Positions 23,701 to 33,072 of a stretch of 64,000 nt of DNA are shown here, in pieces. Positions within the stretch are counted from its first letter, which is position 1. Each line of letters starts with the position of its first letter. Position numbers and translations under genes: made by a program. The DNA is from SVTX01 sp045602385 (lineage in GTDB: Bacteria; Bacillota; Clostridia; Oscillospirales; CAG-272), in contig JAZSBL010000042.1 of the NCBI GenBank assembly GCA_045602385.1, positions 1 to 64,000 of the forward strand. Direction: 5' to 3'. The notes beneath the pieces are model-generated. The model was not told where the DNA came from. It saw only the letters and a list, made by a program, of their open reading frames with translations, and did not search any database.

Positions 23701-24207
23701 TTAAATTCCCCACCAAAGTGATAGATTGACAAACATTATATAAAACAACCATATCGTATTTACGTACATTACCAATGATGATCGAGGAGGACTGACTCTG
23801 CTCCACTCAATTGCGCAGCACAATGAGCATATCAATGCAAGGATGGCAATTACGAGTGATAAAAATAATTTTTGCGCAAAAAACAGCACAGGAAACCATA
23901 TCAAAAACATAAAAAAGGCAAAGGACAGATACAACGCGCCTCGGTAGGAGCTGATCTCAAAAGCCCCTTTATTATGCCCGCTTAGGACACAATCAATTAT
24001 CCACCCCGCGCTCATCCCCATCAATGTGCAAGAAATTACTGAAAGCAAATTAAAAACCCAAAGCGGTGGCAGGCAGTTAGTACTTTCCGTTATGTGAAGC
24101 ATATTCATTGGATTTCCAAGCACCGTGCGGGAAACAAAACATGCTACGCCCGCAACGCCCCCGTATATTATGGCGCGTGGGCTTAATATTTGATAAGATC
24201 TTTTCAT
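23701..24207 (-). CDS. TspO/MBR-like membrane protein
   Basis: The product is 168 residues with five hydrophobic helices (about 12-30, 48-68, 88-105, 107-130 and 140-165). The length, five-helix layout, a WFPVLFFAQKLFLSL stretch and the final NTIWLFYIMFVNLSLWW fit the TspO family, which binds tetrapyrroles or similar ligands. Several usual tryptophans are missing, so the call is tentative. Its start lies just beyond the PBP terminator. Confidence 0.45.
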   Translation of the reverse strand: MKRSYQILSPRAIIYGGVAGVACFVSRTVLGNPMNMLHITESTNCLPPLWVFNLLSVISCTLMGMSAGWIIDCVLSGHNKGAFEISSYRGALYLSFAFFMFLIWFPVLFFAQKLFLSLVIAILALICSLCCAIEWSRVSPPRSSLVMYVNTIWLFYIMFVNLSLWWGI

Positions 24208-24218
24208 AATAAAAACTC

Positions 24219-24255
24219 CATAAGCTGTGTCAATATATAATTAACACAGTTTATG
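24219..24255 (-). terminator. Terminator of the PBP gene
   Basis: Twelve-base arms (24219-24230 and 24244-24255, one mismatch) are followed on the minus strand by GGAGTTTTTATT. It lies 23 bases after the PBP stop and immediately before the start of the TspO-like gene, whose GGAG site follows the stem. Confidence 0.65.
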
Positions 24256-24278
24256 AAGCTACCTGTTTTTTTATTACG

Positions 24279-26324
24279 CTAATCCGGCTTATCGGCTTTA
24301 AACCATCCCAACTCAAGCTCCTCACTTTCGTCAAATTCCGTGGGTGGAGCTCCGGTATTCCTGTTATACGAGAGCTCAGCCACCCCATTTGAAATTTTGA
24401 ATTTTTGAGTCTTAAAATAGTCTGTATCTTCGTATATTTTACTCATAACATCGTCCCATATACATATAGAGTAATTACCTCTGTAACAGCTTACGCTCCT
24501 TGGCATTTCGTATCCTTGCCACACGCCCGCCAGAAGCTCCGGAGTGTAACCTATAAAGTATTTATCATGTGAGTTTTGACTGGTGCCCGTTTTGCCTGCA
24601 ACCTCCACACTCTCCGCAAGCGTTACATATCCGCGGGCTGTTCCGTTATTCACGACCTGTTGCATGAGCTTTGTCATGATATTTGCGCTCGCCTGAGATA
24701 TGACCTCGTTTCCCGAATAGGAATTATCAAGGATAACTTTGCCGTTTTTATCTGTTACCTTATAATAGGTGCGCGATTTGCTCATCATTCCGTTGTGAAA
24801 TATTGAATATGCTGCCGTCAGCTCCCGCAGGGTTATTCCCTTTGACGGTTGCCCCAGAGCAAGCGAGGCGTCTCCACTATCCATATCTCTATCCAATGAG
24901 CCGATCAGAAGCTTGTCTGTCAGAAAGTCAAAGGCCTCTTCATTTCCAAGCATTTTTAACACCTTTACGGCAACGGTATTTAGAGAGTTTGCCACGGCAT
25001 ATCTTAAGTTGACATTACCAAGATACATCTTATTGGCGTTTGACGGCCACCCTGTATTGGTTCTTTCATCAACTCTGACGGGTGAATCCTCTATCACCGT
25101 TGCCCAATTTACAAGATCTCGGTCTATTGCGGGGGCATAGACCGACAAGGGCTTTATTGCCGACCCCGGAGGCCTTCTTGTATCGGTCGCATAGCTTTGT
25201 ATCCTGTCCCCCCTTTTTTCCCCGACTCCGCCTGCGACTCCGAGAACGTCACCGCTGTACGGGTCAATTATTATCATTGACGACTGCGGAATTTCGCCGT
25301 TATCGTCCGACGGGAAATTGCCTAAGTTTGCAAAATACTCCTCCAAGATACTCTGAATTTCAATGTCCATTGCGGTGTATATCTTATATCCGCCCTTATA
25401 TAGAAGTACAGACGCGGTTTCGGGAGAAATATTGTATTTTCTTGAGAAATCATTAACGACATCCTTGATCACGGCGTCCACGTACCACGAGTTATACCTT
25501 CTTGAAGATTTATCGGACAAGTTGAGCTTTATATCGCTTCTTATAGCGAGCTCGTATTCCCTTTGGCTTATATACCCCTCTTCAAGCATGCATAAAAGCA
25601 CTGTATTCCTTCTTCCTTTATTTGCCGCCGGATGAGTGACGGGATCGTATTTTGAGGGGTTATTGGTAATAGCGGCAAGACAGGCACATTCACAAAGGTC
25701 AAGCTCCTCTACATCCTTTGAAAAATAATATTTTGCCGCCGCGCCAACGCCTCGGCACCCTTGAGAAAGGTTGATTATATTCAAATACATTTCAAGTATC
25801 TCGCTTTTTTCATAGCTTTTTTCAAGCGCCATGGCACTAAATGCCTCGGTGAGCTTTCGTTCCACAAGCACGGCGTCATTACCTGTAATATTTTTTACAA
25901 GCTGCTGCGTTATGCTTGATCCCCCGAATGTCTTCGCGCCACCCAAAACGTAATTTATCACCGCGCCGATGCTTCGCCTATAATCTATTCCGGAATGATT
26001 ATAAAAGCGTTTATCCTCTATCGCCACAAAAGCGGAAATAAGATTTTGGGGCATTTTTGAATAATTGACATATTCGTATTTTGTCCCTGAGCCGATAGAT
26101 GCATCCTTTATCTCCCGTGCTAAACCTGTTTCGTATAATCTGTCCTCATAGTCAAAATAATAAAACCGTGTTTCATCATAGGATCTTACCGCCTCCATAA
26201 GCTCCCCACTTACCTGTGAATCCGAATATTTATATAGCACTGCGGCGCCGCACATAATACCGATCGACGCCACAAAGCAAACAATTATTGCCGTCACAAA
26301 AATTAATCTGACAAATTTTCTCAT
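24279..26324 (-). CDS. Class A penicillin-binding protein (PBP1A type)
   Basis: The product is 681 residues. A short cytosolic tail and one membrane helix (about 5-32) precede a GT51 glycosyltransferase domain with EDKRFYNHSGIDYRRS, GGSSITQQLVKN and KSYEKSEILEMYLN. The transpeptidase domain has the active-site serine in RRPPGSAIKP (about 385-394), SLN in the middle and KTGTSQNSHD (about 577). It polymerises and cross-links peptidoglycan outside the membrane. All catalytic motifs are present. No C-terminal fibronectin extension is seen. It has CCGGAGG upstream and its own terminator. Confidence 0.93.
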   Translation of the reverse strand: MRKFVRLIFVTAIIVCFVASIGIMCGAAVLYKYSDSQVSGELMEAVRSYDETRFYYFDYEDRLYETGLAREIKDASIGSGTKYEYVNYSKMPQNLISAFVAIEDKRFYNHSGIDYRRSIGAVINYVLGGAKTFGGSSITQQLVKNITGNDAVLVERKLTEAFSAMALEKSYEKSEILEMYLNIINLSQGCRGVGAAAKYYFSKDVEELDLCECACLAAITNNPSKYDPVTHPAANKGRRNTVLLCMLEEGYISQREYELAIRSDIKLNLSDKSSRRYNSWYVDAVIKDVVNDFSRKYNISPETASVLLYKGGYKIYTAMDIEIQSILEEYFANLGNFPSDDNGEIPQSSMIIIDPYSGDVLGVAGGVGEKRGDRIQSYATDTRRPPGSAIKPLSVYAPAIDRDLVNWATVIEDSPVRVDERTNTGWPSNANKMYLGNVNLRYAVANSLNTVAVKVLKMLGNEEAFDFLTDKLLIGSLDRDMDSGDASLALGQPSKGITLRELTAAYSIFHNGMMSKSRTYYKVTDKNGKVILDNSYSGNEVISQASANIMTKLMQQVVNNGTARGYVTLAESVEVAGKTGTSQNSHDKYFIGYTPELLAGVWQGYEMPRSVSCYRGNYSICIWDDVMSKIYEDTDYFKTQKFKISNGVAELSYNRNTGAPPTEFDESEELELGWFKADKPD

Positions 26325-26404
26325 AGCCCCTCCGGTTTAAATGTTTTCTTTTATTTTCTCACGGCGGCTATCTTATATTAATGTAAATTCTTGCTTTAAA
26401 TACA

Positions 26405-26433
26405 AATTCGCACCGCTTTCTGCGGTGCGAATT
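26405..26433 (-). terminator. Terminator of the comEC-phosphoesterase unit
   Basis: Twelve-base perfect arms (26405-26416 and 26422-26433) enclose a five-base loop, with TTTGTATTT following on the minus strand. Confidence 0.7.
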
Positions 26434-26437
26434 ATCG

Positions 26438-27226
26438 TTATTCTATGTTCTGCGGAGCGACGGTTATTTGAAGAACCTCGCATGGATTGAAAAATCTTGG
26501 AATAAAGCGGCAATTGTTTACTGCGCCGCGGTTTATTATGAACCTACCGTCATACATTCCTGAGGTGTATTTTGGAAAAAGTCCTTGGTGGGGTGAGTAT
26601 ATTCCCCGACCGAATATTCTCCACTGACCGCCGTGCGCATGTCCCGCGATCATCAGATCAAACGTAGTGTTCTTCAGATATTTCTCATAATAATGAGGGT
26701 AATGACACAACAGTATTTTAAATCCGCCCTCTCTGTCGTATCTATTCAAAAATCCGACGTCCGGCTCACTTATATTTAGCGCGGGGTTCATATCTCGGCC
26801 GCATACAAGACCGCCGACAAGCACATTATCATCAGTAAGGGTTATTTTTTCGTAGGAATCATTAATAAGATTGATCCCCAGATTCTTCACCTGTCTGAAG
26901 GTTTCCTTCTCCATCTCCTTATTCGGTACTCTGTCGACTTCCTTGGGCGTGTGAGAATAATATATCTCATGATTGCCAAAGCAGTAATAGATCGGGGCTA
27001 TAGGTGCTATTCTTTGAATAAAACGCATAGCGTTTTCGTTTCTCTTTTTCATATAGTCGTTTGAAACCTCTATAATATCTCCCGCAAGCAAAATTATATC
27101 GGGGGAGATTTTAACGAGGGCATCCACCACGGCATCACTCTTTCTGCCATGAACGTCAGAAACGCAAGCTATTTTCAGAGAACTATTTACTTTAGGGGTA
27201 TTGATTTGATATTGTGTTATTTTCAT
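26438..27226 (-). CDS. Membrane-associated metallophosphoesterase, YkuE-like
   Basis: The product is 262 residues. The calcineurin-like motifs are CVSDVHG, LLAGDIIE, FGNHEIYY, LLCHYPHY and AGHAHGGQW. The final block GLFPKYTSGMYDGRFIINRG is the YkuE/UDP-diacylglucosamine-pyrophosphatase-like signature. The start at 27226 follows TAGGAG; a further ATG at 27244 overlaps the comEC stop (ATGAGTAG). The family hydrolyses phosphodiesters or phospholipid-linked substrates at the membrane. Confidence 0.85.
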   Translation of the reverse strand: MKITQYQINTPKVNSSLKIACVSDVHGRKSDAVVDALVKISPDIILLAGDIIEVSNDYMKKRNENAMRFIQRIAPIAPIYYCFGNHEIYYSHTPKEVDRVPNKEMEKETFRQVKNLGINLINDSYEKITLTDDNVLVGGLVCGRDMNPALNISEPDVGFLNRYDREGGFKILLCHYPHYYEKYLKNTTFDLMIAGHAHGGQWRIFGRGIYSPHQGLFPKYTSGMYDGRFIINRGAVNNCRFIPRFFNPCEVLQITVAPQNIE

Positions 27227-27236
27227 CAAAAGACTC

Positions 27237-29564
27237 CTACTCATCTAAATAAAATTCAATTTGACCTTCCCGTGGCACGAGATAATACGGTATGTACTCC
27301 GTCTCCGGCTTTTCAAAATATCCTATCAAGGCTTCGTTGGCAAATGCTATCGCCTTGATTTGTCCCTTGCCGTCAATTCCGTATTTTTGCTTGACAGTGG
27401 GACCTCTGCCGCCGAAAATCACGTATTTCGAATTTGAAATATAATATTCCGCTTTATCCGAAAGCGTGCTTTCGCTGTACGCTTGCGAAACATACGTGAG
27501 ATTCTCCTTGCCTGTAAAAACACCGATAAGGTCGATCGGTACGACCGAGCGCTCGATATTATCTCTTGAATGCTCTATGACAACGTGTTCGAACATTTTA
27601 AGTCTGTCCCCGGACCTATACACGTATACCGACACACCGTTTTGCTCTGCAATCTGATACAGTCGCTCAAGCATATAATGCTCATCCTCGTTTAATGGAT
27701 ACGGCACCCATATTCCTCTTATCTTATTTTCCGCGAATACGCGGTAGTAGGTTGAAATATGTGTGTTGGTATATCTGGTCATTATGATCGCATCTATCTC
27801 GGTAGCGCGAGATTCAAAAACCTCTGCAAGTGCAAGACTATATGCTTTCCTGCTTCCGTTTGATACGTCGCAGATAACGACTTCCCTTTCGTCCGACAGC
27901 ACAATAATGTCGGAGCTATGGGCAGTATTTATATATGTCGCATTAAGATTATCCTTATTGATGTCTTCATAGATGATCATCACGCCTGTAAACACCAGAA
28001 GGCATGCGAGAAACGGAATAAGTGAAAGAAATTGTTTTTTGTGGCGCGATGCAAATGAATATAACAATGCCGCGCCGAGTATTATCGCCATTGCCATGGC
28101 AAACGGGTAATTCAGAGAATAAACTATATCTTCAAGCTCCGACATTTTAGAGCAATAGCCGATCATCATTTTCGCCACGTTGCGCACAGCCCAAACAATA
28201 GCGTAAGACACGTAAGGAATATTTGCAAGCGGCAACAGTATAAGCGACAGTATTATGACAGCTGACGTGGGAATTGACAAAACCAATGATGACATCACGC
28301 TTAAAACGGAGATCTCCTTGATAAAGATGCACATAACTACGATCAAGGGGATAAGCGCAGCAAAGCAGGTGACTATTGCGGAAATTACCGAATATACAAG
28401 CTTTCGAATCTTAAGCTTCCGCCCCTTTTCGCATTTCTCCAAGCGTTTTTCAAAAAGATTGTTAAGCGCAGGCACGTATACAAGAATACCCAAGGTGGCG
28501 GAAAATGAAAGCCAGAATCCCGCATCCAGAATTGCCCCGGGAGATATTATAACTATTAAAAATCCCGCGACCGAAAGTGATGTAAGAGAATCGGGTATTC
28601 CCGACACCAAAAACGCAATATAGACCATTAACAGCATGATCACCGATCTGGTAGCAGAGACTGAAAATCCGGTAAGCGCAAGATAAAATACCGCAAATAC
28701 CGACAATATTACGATCAATATGTTTCTGTTTTTGAACACTCGCCTTAAAAGAAACATTGCAAATCCCATTATTATGCTCATGTGCATTCCACTGAGCGCC
28801 AGTATGTGCGATGCGCCTACGCGTCTGAAATCACGCGCGGTCCGGCTTGACAGGAGCTGTTTATTGCCCAGGAGCAACGCGGAGCTTAAGCTACCCTCTT
28901 CTCCGCCGACAGATCCGGTAAGTACGTCCGAAAGGCTTTCGTTGATCCTCGGCAAGACGGTTTCATATCCCTTGCCGTCTGTATACTCTACCATCGAGAG
29001 CTGACTTGGATCATCTGAGGTAAATATTACAAATATGGATTTTGATATGGCATCTGCCCTTTCGCTGAAATTCCCGATACTCTCTTCGGGTAAACGAGTT
29101 GCGAGCGCGTTGACCAAAATCCTGTCTCCGATTCTGAGTGCGCCCGAATATTCACATTCGAGCTTAGCTTTATATTTATCTTTTTTTCCGTTTATGGCAC
29201 TTACCAATATCTCATATTTTGAAGCGTAGGTGTTTTCATAATCGACTGAGTTAACGGTTGCCTCTAACATTACTTGACTATCGTACAGATCCGCATATTT
29301 TGCATAGCTTCTGTCATAATAATTGAAGGACGATACGAGTGCGAGGGTTATCATTGCCAATGAAAGGATTAATGTTAAAAATATATTCTTCCTTTCAGCT
29401 GAACGGTATCTGAATATTGCAAGTATAAGCGAAAAAACAAATGAGAGTGCCGACAGAATAATTGCTATTATCTTGACGGTTCCACCTATAAAATATGCGG
29501 CCACAGAGCATGCAAGAAATATCATACAGGATATAAACAGTGGTCTTTTTGAGAAAATATCCAT
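27237..29564 (-). CDS. comEC: ComEC/Rec2 DNA-uptake channel
   Basis: The product is 775 residues. The start at 29564 follows GGAAGG; upstream codons are outside the family. Two N-terminal helices, an OB-like domain (about 80-190), and the multi-helix competence domain with ALLLGNKQLLSS, LSGMHMSIIMGF and DAGFWLSFSATLGIL are clear. The C-terminal beta-lactamase-like domain is present (IIVLSDEREVVICDVSNGSR, then IIMTRYTNTHISTYYRVFAE), but the HxHxDH metal motif is lost. The membrane channel may still work; nuclease activity of the last domain is unlikely. It is co-transcribed with the phosphoesterase. Confidence 0.88.
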   Translation of the reverse strand: MDIFSKRPLFISCMIFLACSVAAYFIGGTVKIIAIILSALSFVFSLILAIFRYRSAERKNIFLTLILSLAMITLALVSSFNYYDRSYAKYADLYDSQVMLEATVNSVDYENTYASKYEILVSAINGKKDKYKAKLECEYSGALRIGDRILVNALATRLPEESIGNFSERADAISKSIFVIFTSDDPSQLSMVEYTDGKGYETVLPRINESLSDVLTGSVGGEEGSLSSALLLGNKQLLSSRTARDFRRVGASHILALSGMHMSIIMGFAMFLLRRVFKNRNILIVILSVFAVFYLALTGFSVSATRSVIMLLMVYIAFLVSGIPDSLTSLSVAGFLIVIISPGAILDAGFWLSFSATLGILVYVPALNNLFEKRLEKCEKGRKLKIRKLVYSVISAIVTCFAALIPLIVVMCIFIKEISVLSVMSSLVLSIPTSAVIILSLILLPLANIPYVSYAIVWAVRNVAKMMIGYCSKMSELEDIVYSLNYPFAMAMAIILGAALLYSFASRHKKQFLSLIPFLACLLVFTGVMIIYEDINKDNLNATYINTAHSSDIIVLSDEREVVICDVSNGSRKAYSLALAEVFESRATEIDAIIMTRYTNTHISTYYRVFAENKIRGIWVPYPLNEDEHYMLERLYQIAEQNGVSVYVYRSGDRLKMFEHVVIEHSRDNIERSVVPIDLIGVFTGKENLTYVSQAYSESTLSDKAEYYISNSKYVIFGGRGPTVKQKYGIDGKGQIKAIAFANEALIGYFEKPETEYIPYYLVPREGQIEFYLDE

Positions 29565-29637
29565 GTGCCCTTCCGCCTTCTTTTTTCGACATAATTCAGG
29601 AAAGTGAAACAAAAAATAACTTTTTCATAAAACTATA

Positions 29638-29666
29638 TTGACAAACAGCAAAAAAACGGCTATAAT
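29638..29666 (+). promoter_or_regulatory. Consensus promoter for the acyl carrier protein gene
   Basis: TTGACA (29638-29643), a 17-base spacer and TATAAT (29661-29666) match the vegetative consensus exactly, 38 bases before the ATG. Confidence 0.88.
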
Positions 29667-29703
29667 ATCAACGTCATTAATAACTCACATGGGAGGAATA
29701 GAA

Positions 29704-29931
29704 ATGTTTGACAAGTTTAAAGAATTGCTGGTAAATGAGCTTCAGATCAAGGAGGATATGATTACTCTTGATTCCGAGCTTGCATCTGACCTTGGTATCA
29801 ACTCTATCGAGCTTGCCGACCTCGTTATGATCTGCGAGGAGCAGTACGACCTTGTTATCGAGGATGACGATCTCCACGGCTTTATTACCGTAAGAGATGT
29901 TGTAAACTACCTCGAGGCAAACTGCAACTGA
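29704..29931 (+). CDS. Acyl carrier protein
   Basis: The product is 75 residues. The ATG at 29704 follows GGAGGAA; the longer frame includes promoter sequence. The four-helix ACP pattern is seen with the phosphopantetheine serine in LGINSIELADLV (DSL is replaced by NSI). The protein is strongly acidic. It has its own strong promoter and terminator and is not beside fatty acid synthesis genes, so it may be a dedicated rather than the main ACP. Confidence 0.85.
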   Translation: MFDKFKELLVNELQIKEDMITLDSELASDLGINSIELADLVMICEEQYDLVIEDDDLHGFITVRDVVNYLEANCN

Positions 29932-29962
29932 TAAGGCTCAACTTTCTTCAATACATATAAAT

Positions 29963-29997
29963 GGCTATCCATTCTTTTGGGTAGCCTTTTATTTTTT
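29963..29997 (+). terminator. Terminator after the ACP gene
   Basis: Eight-base arms (29963-29970 and 29979-29986, one G-U pair) are followed by TTTTATTTTTT. The T-run overlaps the stop of the convergent ispE gene. Confidence 0.8.
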
Positions 29998-30859
29998 AGC
30001 AAGGATAGCAAACTGCAGCAAATGCTCCTTCGGATATTACCTTTGCCTCCGCCCTTTTGGCATTCTCCTCATTTCTGAAAATACCGAAAACAGAGGTTCC
30101 GCTTCCACTCATCATAGCCGATACCGCGCCGTTATCCAATAAAAGTCGCTTCAGGGCTGCAACCCGGGGGCGTTCTGCCTCTACAACACTTTCGAAGATA
30201 TTGAACATTCCCTTTGAATATTCATCTATGGATATATCCGTAGCACGTGTTATTATCTCAAGCTTGTCTGTTTTGGGAACGTATTTTTTGAAATTATCAT
30301 ATTTTTTATCAAGCGCTTTATAGGCATAAGGAGTTGACATTCCCTCGCCCATTCTTGCTATAACTATCGGGTAATTCGGCATAGGTACGGTCTTTTCCAG
30401 GATCTCACCCGTCCCTCTTGCGATACATGCCCCCATCTCGATACAGAACGGAACGTCTGCACCCAATTTGCCGCCAAGCTTCTTAAGCTCTTCCTTGCTC
30501 ATGGGCTCATTGCACAAAGAATTCAGCGCAACAAGAGTTGCCGCTGCATCTGCACTGCCGCCCGCCAATCCCGCGGACATGGGAATTCTCTTTTCGATCT
30601 CTATTCTTACCTTGCCGATCTTCCGCGGAAATATATCTGCGGCTTTATAGACAAGATTGCTTTTATCACAGGGTACGTCAAGGTTATCACAAAAGACAGA
30701 GATCTCTTTTTCTTCCGATTCCTCGCGCTCTACGCGCACAGTATCGTGAAGCGTAACACTCTGCATATGACTTATTATATTATGGTATCCGTCGGGTCTC
30801 AGCGACTCTATATCCAAAAACAGATTGATCTTTGCATGCGCGTTTACCGAAATTTTCAT
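29996..30859 (-). CDS. ispE: 4-diphosphocytidyl-2-C-methylerythritol kinase
   Basis: The product is 287 residues, a GHMP kinase of the MEP isoprenoid pathway. AKINLFLDI is near the start, PMSAGLAGGSADAAATL is the ATP loop (about 95), and MMSGSGTSVFGIF is the third motif (about 250). An AAGGAG site precedes the ATG. The terminal CYPC is unusual but not in an active-site position. Confidence 0.93.
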   Translation of the reverse strand: MKISVNAHAKINLFLDIESLRPDGYHNIISHMQSVTLHDTVRVEREESEEKEISVFCDNLDVPCDKSNLVYKAADIFPRKIGKVRIEIEKRIPMSAGLAGGSADAAATLVALNSLCNEPMSKEELKKLGGKLGADVPFCIEMGACIARGTGEILEKTVPMPNYPIVIARMGEGMSTPYAYKALDKKYDNFKKYVPKTDKLEIITRATDISIDEYSKGMFNIFESVVEAERPRVAALKRLLLDNGAVSAMMSGSGTSVFGIFRNEENAKRAEAKVISEGAFAAVCYPC

Positions 30860-30970
30860 CTTTTCTCCTTAAAACGACATAAATTACCCTTTTATTATAC
30901 AAGATATATGTTATTATTTTATGAATATTCGAATTTTTTTAAAATTTTGTTTGAATGGAATGCTTTTCTC

Positions 30971-30999
30971 TTGACTTGTCGTTAAAAAAATATTATAAT
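30971..30999 (+). promoter_or_regulatory. Vegetative promoter for the TSCPD-phosphoglucomutase unit
   Basis: TTGACT (30971-30976), a 17-base spacer and TATAAT (30994-30999) lie 43 bases before the TSCPD gene. Confidence 0.8.
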
Positions 31000-31041
31000 A
31001 TATGGGTAGATTTAATAATATAATGCAACAAGGAGATAAAA

Positions 31042-31296
31042 ATGACACAGATTTCTTATAAGACACGCGGCGTTTGCTCACGTCAGATAGACCTCGAAAT
31101 TGAGAACGACGTTATTGTCGGCGCGAGGTTCATCGGCGGTTGCTCAGGCAACACTCAGGGCGTTGCGGCTCTCGTTATCGGAATGACTGTAGATGAGGCT
31201 ATCAAGCGTCTTCGCGGCATCAAATGCGGCCCCAAGGCTACCTCCTGCCCCGACCAGCTTGCCATCGCCCTTGAGGAATATAACTCACAAAAGTAA
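31042..31296 (+). CDS. TSCPD domain protein, TIGR03905 family
   Basis: The product is 84 residues: FIGGCSGNTQGVAALVIGM and KCGPKATSCPDQLAIAL hold the conserved cysteines. The domain is also found at the end of class II ribonucleotide reductases, but free-standing copies of this size have no known role. An AAGGAG site precedes the ATG. It lies 26 bases before the phosphoglucomutase gene. Confidence 0.88.
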   Translation: MTQISYKTRGVCSRQIDLEIENDVIVGARFIGGCSGNTQGVAALVIGMTVDEAIKRLRGIKCGPKATSCPDQLAIALEEYNSQK

Positions 31297-31322
31297 TTTA
31301 ATTGGAAGAAGGTACCGTATAG

Positions 31323-33038
31323 ATGAAATTTTATCTTGAAAACTATCAAAGATGGCTCTCTTGCCCCATCCTCACCCACGAGGAAAAGGCAGAGCTTGAA
31401 TCTATCAAAAACGATGATGATGAGATAAAAATACGCTTCTCCTCCGGCCTGACCTTTGGAACAGCGGGACTCCGCGGCACAATGAAGGTTGGCATGAATG
31501 CGATGAACGTATACACTGTCGCGCAGGCGACACAGGGACTGGCTAACCTCATCGTTAAGGAAAACAGAGCGGCTGACGGCGTTGTTATCGCATACGACTC
31601 CAGAAACAACTCCGAGCTTTTCGCAAAGGTTTCCGCAGAGGTTTTGGCAGCCGCCGATATTCCCGCATATATTTTCGACGAGCTTCGCCCCACCCCTGAG
31701 CTTTCCTTTGCTATCCGTGAGCTTGGCTGCGTTGCGGGAATAAATATTACCGCATCTCACAATCCCAAGCAGTACAACGGCTACAAGGCATACTGGGAGG
31801 ACGGCGCACAGCTCCCGCCCGAGCATGCAAACACCGTATATGCGGAGATATGCAAGACCGATATATTCAATGACGTCAACAGACTTAACTTTGATGAAGC
31901 CGTAAAGAGCGGAAAGATCACGATAGTTGGCAAAGAGCTTGACGAAAAATACCTCTCAAAGGTTGAAGAGCAGCTTGTCAACCCTAATGCGGTAAAGGCT
32001 GTTGCAGAAGATCTTAAGATAGTATATACACCTCTCCACGGCACGGGCCACAAGCTTGTTCCCGAGATCCTCAAGAGAATCGGCCTTAAGCATCTTTACC
32101 GTGTGGATGAGCAGTTCGTTATTGACGGAAACTTCCCCACGGTTGAAAAGCCTAATCCCGAATATGCGGACGTATTCAAGCTTGGAATTAAGATTGCAAA
32201 TGAGGTTGGAAGCAGCCTTGTTATAGCAACAGACCCCGACGCGGACCGTGTTGGAGTTATGGCAAGAACAAAGAGCGGTGAGTTCCGCACTATTACGGGC
32301 AACCAGATGGGCGCGCTTTTGCTTGACTACATCATTACCGCGTACGAGGAGACGGATACTATGCCTCCCATGCCTTATGCGGTAAAGTCACTTGTATCCA
32401 CAGAGCTTGCTACCAAGATCTGCGCGGCGCACAACGTGGAAATGTTCAACGTTCTCACCGGCTTCAAGTTTATCGGTGAGGTTATCAAGAACCACGAGGC
32501 GAGCGGCGAGGGCACATATATATTTGGTTTTGAGGAGAGCTACGGCTACCTCAAGGGCACGTACGCAAGAGATAAGGATGCGGTTGTTGCCGCAATGCTT
32601 ATCTGCGAGATGACTGCTTACTACCACGCTAAGGGCATGACGCTTTGCGACGCGCTTGACGGTCTTTTTGAAAGATACGGCTTCTGCAAGGAATTCAACG
32701 TTGAAATTTACATGGAAGGTGTAGACGGCCCTGCTAAAATGGCGGCACTTATGGACGGAATGCGCTCCAACACCCCCAGTGAGCTTGGCGGCGTTAAGGT
32801 TGTTACCTTTGGTGATTATCAGGCACAGACATTCCTTGATGTTGCAAGCAAAGACAAGGTCTCCACGGGACTTCCCAAATCAAACATGCTCTGCTTCAAG
32901 CTTGAAAACGGAGACGTTGTAATTGCTCGTCCCTCGGGAACAGAGCCCAAGGTCAAGTTCTACTTCCTTGTTATCGCAAAGGACGGCAACGAGGCGGATG
33001 CAAGAATTACAGCATACAGAAAAACACTTAACGTATAA
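31323..33038 (+). CDS. pgcA: Phosphoglucomutase / phosphomannomutase (phospho-sugar mutase)
   Basis: The product is 571 residues, the length of B. subtilis PgcA. Domain signatures are FGTAGLRGTMKVG (about 41-53), the phosphoserine loop TASHNPKQYNGYK (about 143-155), metal loop DPDADRVGV (about 305), the sugar loop GFEESYGYL, and the phosphate-binding RPSGTEPKVKFY near the end. It interconverts glucose-1- and glucose-6-phosphate for cell-wall precursor and glycogen metabolism. The start follows GAAGGTA. It ends at a shared terminator. Confidence 0.93.
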   Translation: MKFYLENYQRWLSCPILTHEEKAELESIKNDDDEIKIRFSSGLTFGTAGLRGTMKVGMNAMNVYTVAQATQGLANLIVKENRAADGVVIAYDSRNNSELFAKVSAEVLAAADIPAYIFDELRPTPELSFAIRELGCVAGINITASHNPKQYNGYKAYWEDGAQLPPEHANTVYAEICKTDIFNDVNRLNFDEAVKSGKITIVGKELDEKYLSKVEEQLVNPNAVKAVAEDLKIVYTPLHGTGHKLVPEILKRIGLKHLYRVDEQFVIDGNFPTVEKPNPEYADVFKLGIKIANEVGSSLVIATDPDADRVGVMARTKSGEFRTITGNQMGALLLDYIITAYEETDTMPPMPYAVKSLVSTELATKICAAHNVEMFNVLTGFKFIGEVIKNHEASGEGTYIFGFEESYGYLKGTYARDKDAVVAAMLICEMTAYYHAKGMTLCDALDGLFERYGFCKEFNVEIYMEGVDGPAKMAALMDGMRSNTPSELGGVKVVTFGDYQAQTFLDVASKDKVSTGLPKSNMLCFKLENGDVVIARPSGTEPKVKFYFLVIAKDGNEADARITAYRKTLNV

Positions 33039-33041
33039 ATT

Positions 33042-33072
33042 AAAAAATGCTTGGCAATGCCAAGCATTTTTT
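33042..33072. terminator. Bidirectional terminator between phosphoglucomutase and dnaE
   Basis: Fifteen-base arms (33042-33056 and 33058-33072) begin with A-runs and end with T-runs, so each strand sees a stem followed by Ts. The right arm overlaps the dnaE stop. Confidence 0.9.
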
